The notes beneath the pieces were generated by a model. It saw only the letters and a program-made list of their open reading frames with translations. It was not told where the DNA came from and searched no databases. DNA of 10,447 nt from Flavobacteria bacterium RIFCSPLOWO2_12_FULL_31_7 (GTDB taxonomy: Bacteria; Bacteroidota; Bacteroidia; Flavobacteriales; Flavobacteriaceae). This document shows, in pieces, positions 5,981-10,447 of the stretch. The DNA lies in NCBI GenBank assembly GCA_001800945.1, contig MGWJ01000193.1, positions 1-10,447 on the forward strand, in the 5' to 3' direction. Each line of letters starts with the position of its first letter. The stretch's first letter is position 1. The position numbers were made by a program, and so were the translations under genes.

Positions 5981-6048
5981 TCCTTGTAGGTCAAGGAAAA
6001 GACATCAAAGAAAACTAAAAGAAAGCTAATTTATTTCCCAATACAAAA
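5981..6048. other. Candidate att junction at the 3' end of mnmE
   Basis: The element's integrase side meets the last codons of mnmE here. On the minus strand the last 18 bases of mnmE, TTTTGTATTGGGAAATAA (6031-6048), correspond to the stretch used as attB by the SGI1 family in proteobacterial trmE/mnmE. Just outside, TCCTTG (5981-5986) and CAAGGA (5992-5997) form 6-bp inverted arms around 5 bases, the shape of a tyrosine-recombinase core site. Which of the two is the crossover is undecided, because the other element end is not in the window. Confidence 0.45.
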
Positions 6049-7425
6049 GTTCGCAAAAATATTACCAAGCAACTCATCATTAGATACTTGCCCAGTAATT
6101 TCTCCGAAGTGGAAGAGTGCTTGTCGAATATCAATCGCCATAAAATCCGAAGAAATGTTGTTGTCTAAACCAAAACGTACTTTCTGAATTTCTTCTAAAG
6201 CTTTTAATAACGAATCATAATGACGTGTGTTGGTTACAATCGTTTCATTATTTCGTAAAGCACCCGTGTTGACAAATGATAATAATTGATTTTTCAAATC
6301 TTCAATTCCTTCTTTGTTTTTAGCACTGATTAAGATTAAATTTTCAATATTTGAATTGAATTTAGTAATTAAAGCCTCTGGTAGTAGATCTTTTTTGTTG
6401 ATTAAAGTAAGTAAGGCTTTTTGTGGATATTGATTTTTAATACGCTCAATTTCTACTTTTACAGCTTCTAAACTTCCAGCTTCCAGCATCCCACTTCCAT
6501 CCAAAATAAACAAAACAACTTGTGCTTGTTCAATCTTCTCAAAAGTTTTCTGAATCCCGATACTTTCCACCACATCTTTCGTTTCACGAATTCCGGCCGT
6601 ATCAATAAATCTAAAACCAATACCATTAATAACCAATTCGTCTTCAATTGTATCACGTGTTGTTCCTGCAATGTCGGAAACAATAGCACGTTCTTCGTTT
6701 AATAAAGCATTCAAAAGTGTCGATTTCCCAACGTTAGGTTCACCCACAATTGCCACTGGAATTCCGTTTTTAATCACGTTTCCTACTGCAAAACTGTCGA
6801 TTAATCGTTTTAAAACAAATTCAATTCGCGTTAATAATTCGTAAAACGCTGTTCTGTCAGCAAATTCTACGTCTTCTTCTGCGAAATCTAATTCTAATTC
6901 AATTAATGAAGCAAAGTTTAGTAATTCTTCACGCAATTTGGCAATTTCATTACTAAATCCGCCACGCATTTGTTGCATCGCTATTTGGTGACTGGCTTCG
7001 TTGTCGGATGAAATTAAGTCAGCAACAGCTTCTGCTTGAGATAAATCTAATTTAGCGTTTAAAAAGGCTCTTAAAGTGAATTCACCCGCTTGTGCCATTT
7101 TTGCGCCTTTACGAAGTAATAATTGGATAATTTGTTGTTGAATAAAAACCGAACCATGACAAGATATTTCCACCACATTTTCACCGGTATACGAATTCGG
7201 ACCTTTAAAAATAGAAAGTAAAACCTGGTCGTACACCTTTGTGCCATCCACAATATGACCCAAATGTATCGTATGCGTTTTTTGCTTACTAATATCCTTT
7301 CCCGAAACCGATTCAAATACTTCAGCAGCAATCGCAATCGCATTGGCACCTGATAATCTTATAACAGCAATCGCTCCCGCACCTGATGGTGTAGCTAAGG
7401 CAACTATGGTTTCGTGTGGAATCAT
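6031..7425 (-). CDS. mnmE: tRNA uridine-5-carboxymethylaminomethyl(34) synthesis GTPase MnmE
   Basis: MnmE (TrmE) works with MnmG to modify the wobble uridine (U34) of several tRNAs in the cytoplasm. From the ATG at 7423-7425 the protein has 464 residues, the normal length. The N-terminal formyl-THF-binding domain begins TIVALATPSGAGAIAVIRLSG-like; the inserted G domain has G1 GEPNVGKST (228-236), G2 GTTRDT (254-259), G3 DTAG (275-278), G4 NKKD (343-346) and SAK (367-369). The C-terminus is the conserved FCIGK with the catalytic Cys at 461. The open frame extends 7 codons upstream to a TTG, but that TTG lies inside the -7 promoter box, and the family starts at the chosen ATG. The gene is intact although the mobile element begins directly after its stop codon. 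I see no intrinsic terminator between mnmE and int. Confidence 0.98.
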   Translation of the reverse strand: MIPHETIVALATPSGAGAIAVIRLSGANAIAIAAEVFESVSGKDISKQKTHTIHLGHIVDGTKVYDQVLLSIFKGPNSYTGENVVEISCHGSVFIQQQIIQLLLRKGAKMAQAGEFTLRAFLNAKLDLSQAEAVADLISSDNEASHQIAMQQMRGGFSNEIAKLREELLNFASLIELELDFAEEDVEFADRTAFYELLTRIEFVLKRLIDSFAVGNVIKNGIPVAIVGEPNVGKSTLLNALLNEERAIVSDIAGTTRDTIEDELVINGIGFRFIDTAGIRETKDVVESIGIQKTFEKIEQAQVVLFILDGSGMLEAGSLEAVKVEIERIKNQYPQKALLTLINKKDLLPEALITKFNSNIENLILISAKNKEGIEDLKNQLLSFVNTGALRNNETIVTNTRHYDSLLKALEEIQKVRFGLDNNISSDFMAIDIRQALFHFGEITGQVSNDELLGNIFANFCIGK

Positions 7426-7443
7426 ATTTTGGGTTTTGAAATG

Positions 7444-7451
7444 CAAAGATA
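7444..7451 (-). promoter_or_regulatory. Promoter -7 box of mnmE
   Basis: TATCTTTG on the minus strand is a perfect TAnnTTTG box. It would start transcription near 7437, about 12 bases before the mnmE ATG. No TTG is found at the expected -33 position, so the match rests on the -7 box and its placement. Confidence 0.55.
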
Positions 7452-7546
7452 AAGTTTAGTGATTAGTAATTAGTGAAAAGTGATTAGTTTTTTTAGGAGA
7501 AGACATTTTGTTTCCAATTCACTACTTGTCCCGCTATCCACTATAT

Positions 7547-7583
7547 TCCCGATGAAAAATCGGGAGATACCGTTCCTATCGGG
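7547..7583. repeat. Short TCCCGAT/ATCGGGA hairpin and extra half-copy
   Basis: TCCCGAT (7547-7553) pairs with ATCGGGA (7559-7565) around GAAAA, and ATCGGG recurs at 7578-7583. Sequence of this type (cccgatgaaaaatcggg) is a familiar interspersed intergenic motif of flavobacteria. It lies just upstream of mnmE. No T-run follows, so it is probably not a terminator. Confidence 0.5.
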
Positions 7584-7621
7584 TCTATAATAGAAGTTTT
7601 TGTTTTTATAATTACTTTTTC

Positions 7622-7701
7622 ATTTCCTGCAAGGTCTTTTTTCCACCTTGTAAGTATCAAATAGAAATTACCTACAAGGTTTTGGAAACCTTGCAGGAAA
7701 T
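7622..7701. repeat. 80-base nested palindrome
   Basis: The outer arms ATTTCCTGCAAGGT (7622-7635) and ACCTTGCAGGAAAT (7688-7701) are perfect 14-bp inverted copies. Inside, ACCTTGTA (7645-7652) and TACAAGGT (7673-7680) form a second 8-bp pair. All four arms share the core CCTTG. It looks like an interspersed REP/MITE-like element rather than a terminator; a structured RNA is possible but nothing shows it. Confidence 0.65.
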
Positions 7702-7728
7702 AAAAAAAGCAAACTTTCACCACAACAT

Positions 7729-7932
7729 AACCACAATCTTGTCATCCTGAAATCGAAGATTCAACGAAGTTAAAAGATCTCTTATTGTTTGTTCTTAATA
7801 CTTACGTGAATTATATTGCTTGAGACCCTTTCAGGGTGACAAACGGTGCGTTAATTTTTTTTTGCCACGAATTATCGAATTTAAATAAATCCATTCAATC
7901 CTTTAAATCTGCGTGCCAATTATTCGCAATGC
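7729..7932. repeat. Intergenic tandem repeat, copy A (about 204 bp)
   Basis: Copy A begins AACCACAATCTT and runs to the start of copy B. It is made of two parts. The first (7739-7842) is bounded by the inverted arms TTGTCATCCTGAAA and TTTCAGGGTGACAA. The second starts at TTGCCACGAATTATCGAATT (7862-7881) and ends in ATTCGCAATGC. Compared with copy B it has an extra segment (TCGAAGATTCAACGAAGTTAAA-like) in the left arm. No open reading frame of note is present. Confidence 0.65.
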
Positions 7933-8120
7933 AACCACAAACTTGTCATCCTGAAAGGATCTCTTATTGTTTGTTCTTAATACTGACGTGAATTATATTG
8001 GGTGAGATGCTTTCAGCATGACAAACGTTACCTTAAAATTTTGCCACGAATTATCGAATTTCTCGAATTTTAAAAAATCATTTCAATCCTTTAAATCTGC
8101 GTGCCTATTATTCGCAAAGT
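7933..8120. repeat. Intergenic tandem repeat, copy B (188 bp)
   Basis: Copy B repeats the layout and most of the sequence of copy A. Its left part is a hairpin-forming unit: 21-base arms at 7943-7963 and 8004-8024 (TTGTCATCCTGAAAGG... and ...CTTTCAGCATGACAA) match with two mismatches. The second part starts TTGCCACGAATTATCGAATT (8041-8060). A fragment of a third copy (AACCACAATCTT at 8121-8132) follows and then degenerates. Such GTCATCCTGAAAGGATC and GCCACGAATT units are, from memory, widespread in flavobacterial intergenic DNA. Confidence 0.65.
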
Positions 8121-8189
8121 AACCACAATCTTATCAAAAAAATCCGTACAATCCATTTCAATCTGCGTCATACGCGTACCCAACTTATC

Positions 8190-8226
8190 AAAAAAAAACC
8201 ACAATCGCTTTTCAGCAATCGTGGTT
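8190..8226 (-). terminator. Strong intrinsic terminator of dnaN
   Basis: In the minus-strand RNA AACCACGAUUGCU (from 8226 down to 8214) pairs along all 13 positions with AGCGAUUGUGGUU, using two G-U wobbles, around a GAAA tetraloop, and is followed by a run of about seven U. The wobbles pair only in the minus-strand RNA, so it is directional. It lies about 85 bases after the dnaN stop. Confidence 0.85.
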
Positions 8227-8311
8227 CATAGTAGTAGTTTAGGTTAGTTATATATAATTTCGAATTAAGAATGTTGTTTGTTTCTCAATCCTATTATGTA
8301 TACTCGAAATT

Positions 8312-9430
8312 TTAGTTATTCAACATTACTGGCATTACCAACATAGTAACTGTTTCACCTTCATCTAATCCGTCAATAGGAGTAAGGATTCCGGCTCTGT
8401 TTGGTAATGACATTTCTAATTGAATTTCGTCACTGGTTAAATTGTTCAACATTTCCGTTAAAAAACGCGAGTTGAAACCAATTTGTAAATCGTCACCGTG
8501 GTAATCACAAGTTAAACGTTCATCTGCTTTGTTAGAATAATCAATATCTTCAGCAGAAATATTTAATTCCGTACCAGCAATTTTTAAACGAATTTGGTGC
8601 GTAGTTTTGTTAGCAAAAATCGCCACACGACGAACCGAGTTTAAAAAAGTAACACGACTCAAGATTAATTTATTTGGATTTTCTTTAGGAATAACCGCTT
8701 CGTAATTAGGGTATTTTCCGTCAATCAAACGACACGTTAATACATAGTTTTCAAATGAATACGTAGCATTAGAATCATTGTATTCTACTTTTACTTCTGC
8801 ATCAGATGTAGCTAAAATTCCTTTTAAAATATTTAAAGGTTTCTTAGGCATAATAAACTCGGCACTTTGAGATGCTTTTACATCTGTACGAGCATATTTT
8901 ACTAATTTATGAGCGTCAGTAGCAACAAAGATTAAACCTTCTGTAGAAAATTGGAAAAATACACCACTCATTACTGGACGTAAATCGTCATTTCCTGTTG
9001 CGAAAATTGTTTTTCCAATTGCAGTTGCTAAAACTTCAGCAGGAATTACTGTTGTAGATGGATCTTCTAAAGCTACTGCTTTCGGGAATTCTTCGCCAGC
9101 TGCATAAGCAATAGCGTATTTTCCAGAGTTTGAGCTAATTTCTACTGTATTGTTTTCTTCAACTGTAAAAGTAAGTGGTTGTTCTGGAAATGTTTTTAAA
9201 ATATCTAACAAAAGTTTTGCTGGTATAGCAACACTTCCTGTACTGTTTGATTCTATTTCTAAACTTGCTGACATAGTAGTTTCTAAGTCAGAAGCTGAAA
9301 CGTGTAATTGATTGTTATCTAATTCAAATAAAAAATTATCAAGAATAGGTAAGGTGTTATTACTATTAATAACGCTTCCTAAAACTTGTAATTGTTTTAA
9401 TAAATACGAACTGGATACTATAAAATTCAT
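8312..9430 (-). CDS. dnaN: DNA polymerase III subunit beta (sliding clamp)
   Basis: DnaN forms the ring-shaped dimer that tethers DNA polymerase III and other partners to DNA. The 372-residue product has the length of the family and the typical start MNFIVSSSYLLKQLQ, the first-domain core NTLPILDNFLFEL, the central segment with PVMSGVFFQF and FVATDAHKL, the RLIDGKYPNYEAVIP block, and the C-terminal MLVMPVML that forms the edge of the partner-binding pocket. Three ATG codons stand in tandem (9428-9436). I chose the last, which matches the family N-terminus; starting at 9436 adds only two Met. It is not near dnaA here; instead it lies between gldG and mnmE, 63-69 bases after gldG, with its own promoter box in the gap and a strong terminator behind. 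Confidence 0.97.
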   Translation of the reverse strand: MNFIVSSSYLLKQLQVLGSVINSNNTLPILDNFLFELDNNQLHVSASDLETTMSASLEIESNSTGSVAIPAKLLLDILKTFPEQPLTFTVEENNTVEISSNSGKYAIAYAAGEEFPKAVALEDPSTTVIPAEVLATAIGKTIFATGNDDLRPVMSGVFFQFSTEGLIFVATDAHKLVKYARTDVKASQSAEFIMPKKPLNILKGILATSDAEVKVEYNDSNATYSFENYVLTCRLIDGKYPNYEAVIPKENPNKLILSRVTFLNSVRRVAIFANKTTHQIRLKIAGTELNISAEDIDYSNKADERLTCDYHGDDLQIGFNSRFLTEMLNNLTSDEIQLEMSLPNRAGILTPIDGLDEGETVTMLVMPVMLNN

Positions 9431-9452
9431 CATCATCTATTTTTTTGCTTTA

Positions 9453-9460
9453 CAAATATA
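9453..9460 (-). promoter_or_regulatory. Promoter -7 box of dnaN
   Basis: TATATTTG on the minus strand is a perfect TAnnTTTG box about 17 bases before the first dnaN ATG, giving a very short leader. The -33 region is T-rich (around 9481-9485) but has no TTG, so the promoter may be moderate. Confidence 0.55.
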
Positions 9461-9499
9461 ATGGGTTACTGCTTAATCTAAAAATTTACTTATTAACAA

Positions 9500-10447
9500 C
9501 TAGCGGTTGTATTTCTTCTTTCTTAAAAAGGTAAATAAAAATCCGAAGATTCCTAATAATACTATAGGTAACGCTACCGTTAGCATTTGGGTTTGACTAT
9601 AACTGTCGTGAACACTCTGTTTGTCTAAAAGTGGTAAGGTTACATCTTTACTTCTAATGTTAATAAGTCCGTTATAATCTAAAAGGTAATTGACGCTATT
9701 TAGGATAAATTCTTTGTTTCCAAAATATTGTCCGGTGTATTTATCGTAGCCTAATTCAATAGGTGCACCTTTATCTAATTGGTTTTTTATTACGTCACCA
9801 TCAGAAATCACAATCATTTTTGTGGGTACACTTTTGTTTAAGAATTTATCATCTTTAAAAGGTAATACACGATTGTTGTACATAGAAGTAAAAGAACCTT
9901 CTAATAATGCGGCAACAGGAATAAATCCACCATTTGCATAATCTTTTGGTGAGGTTTCTTCACCAATCATTTCTAAAGAAACTGTTGTAGGTGTACCTAT
10001 AACTTTTGAAAACTGAGAACTTTCTAATAAAATAGTCTTTTTTACATCCGATTTTAAAAGTTCAATTGGCGAACAGAAATCGAATTTTACTCCATCTGTG
10101 TTTTTTACGATTGGATGTTTTGAAGCTGGGTAAATATATGGCGCCATTTTCCAGTTATATGGCTCGATATTGCTTTCGCTTCCTTCGTTACCTGTCGCTA
10201 ATTTTAATGGAGTTCCTTGTTCGTCTTTAATCATTTGTGGATTAATTCTGAATCCGTATTTGAAGAACATATCTGTTAAATTCAAATCGTTAGCAGCAAC
10301 TAAAGTCGTACCACTTTCGTTGTAAAGTTGCTCCATTTCAGCAGTTGTTCCATCTACTAACCAAAGTGTTTTTCCACCTTTCATGATGAATTGGTCTAAT
10401 ACTTGCTTTTCAGGTTCTGTAAATTTCTCACGAGGTTTAGCAATAAT
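9500..10447 (-). CDS. gldG: Gliding-associated ABC transporter substrate-binding-like protein GldG (3' part)
   Basis: The visible 315 codons are open to the window edge, so the gene is cut at its 5' end; the first Met seen (10382-10384) is internal, because the 21 codons upstream (IIAKPREKFTEPEKQVLDQF) continue the family sequence. GldG belongs to the GldA-GldF-GldG ABC system linked to Bacteroidota gliding motility and is anchored in the cytoplasmic membrane. Seen here are the DQFIMKGGKTLWLVDG segment of the ABC-type Gld domain, the soluble periplasmic part, and a C-terminal membrane span (LTVALPIVLLGIFGFLFTFL) followed by a basic tail KKKYNR, the usual topology. About 240 residues are missing at the N-terminus relative to a typical length of about 550. 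gldF would be expected just beyond the window. Confidence 0.93.
   Translation of the reverse strand: MIAKPREKFTEPEKQVLDQFIMKGGKTLWLVDGTTAEMEQLYNESGTTLVAANDLNLTDMFFKYGFRINPQMIKDEQGTPLKLATGNEGSESNIEPYNWKMAPYIYPASKHPIVKNTDGVKFDFCSPIELLKSDVKKTILLESSQFSKVIGTPTTVSLEMIGEETSPKDYANGGFIPVAALLEGSFTSMYNNRVLPFKDDKFLNKSVPTKMIVISDGDVIKNQLDKGAPIELGYDKYTGQYFGNKEFILNSVNYLLDYNGLINIRSKDVTLPLLDKQSVHDSYSQTQMLTVALPIVLLGIFGFLFTFLRKKKYNR

Larger units (their letters stand above)
1..6030. mobile_element. Integrative mobilizable element (one end; continues left of window)
   Basis: Consecutive minus-strand genes for a tyrosine integrase, an unknown protein, an HTH protein, a VapE-type helicase, a MobV-type relaxase and a ParA ATPase lie directly against the 3' end of the core gene mnmE. 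This order matches NBU-like mobilizable elements of Bacteroidota (int, accessory genes, excisionase-like HTH, primase/helicase, oriT, mob). I see no type IV secretion genes, so it would depend on a helper element for transfer, unless such genes lie to the left. The sequence looks more AT-rich than the mnmE-dnaN-gldG side. The right boundary is set by the mnmE stop codon; the left boundary is not in the window. Exact ends are inferred, not seen. Confidence 0.85.

Noticed and set aside
6468..7349. Several 60-92 codon frames on both strands (6468-6689, 6520-6702, 7071-7349)
   Set aside because: All overlap mnmE in other frames; mnmE is full length with all G motifs intact.
7426..7446. Seven-codon N-terminal extension of MnmE from a TTG
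   Set aside because: The TTG is part of the TAnnTTTG promoter box, and MnmE proteins begin at the following ATG.
7541..7723. 60-codon minus-strand open frame upstream of mnmE
   Set aside because: It runs through the TCCCGAT hairpin and the 80-base nested palindrome; composition follows the repeats, with no protein-like motif.
7729..8132. CRISPR array
   Set aside because: The repeats are long (about 190-204 bp), only two full copies, diverged, and have no regular short spacers or cas genes nearby.

Overview
The window looks like a chromosomal segment of a gliding-type Flavobacteriia (Flavobacterium-like, phylum Bacteroidota) carrying one end of an integrated mobilizable element. The evidence for the host is GldG (a Bacteroidota gliding/ABC-transporter protein), Bacteroidota-type promoter boxes (TAnnTTTG) in front of dnaN, mnmE and the integrase, no clear Shine-Dalgarno sequences at the starts I checked, low G+C, and flavobacterial-style intergenic palindromes. 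All recognised genes lie on the minus strand.

Right half (about 6031-10447) is host core genome. In transcription order it holds the 3' part of gldG, dnaN (sliding clamp) with its own promoter and a strong intrinsic terminator, an 860-base non-coding stretch full of palindromic and tandem repeats, and mnmE (tRNA-modification GTPase).

Left half (about 1-6030) is an integrative mobilizable element abutting the 3' end of mnmE. In transcription order it encodes a tyrosine integrase, an unrecognised 367-residue protein, a small helix-turn-helix protein (excisionase/MerR-like), a VapE-type P-loop helicase, a compact MobV-type relaxase, a small ParA ATPase, and the start of a further small protein cut by the window edge. 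The order int - unknown - HTH - VapE/primase - oriT - mob resembles the NBU-type mobilizable elements of Bacteroides, with a partition-type ParA added. The 5' and 3' ends of these genes carry candidate cis sites: integrase promoter with short repeats, paired palindromes in front of the VapE gene, an iteron cluster and a 17-bp palindrome behind it, a pMV158-like oriT in front of the relaxase gene, and phased AT-rich repeats at the end of parA.

The proposed logic: the integrase (with the HTH protein) moves the element in and out of the mnmE 3' end; VapE plus the iterons may support replication of the excised circle; the relaxase nicks oriT so that a helper conjugation system can transfer it; ParA stabilises it. 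The relaxase frame has an in-frame TAA followed by 44 more plausible codons ending just before parA, so its C-terminus may recently have been truncated. The far end of the element and any cargo lie left of the window.
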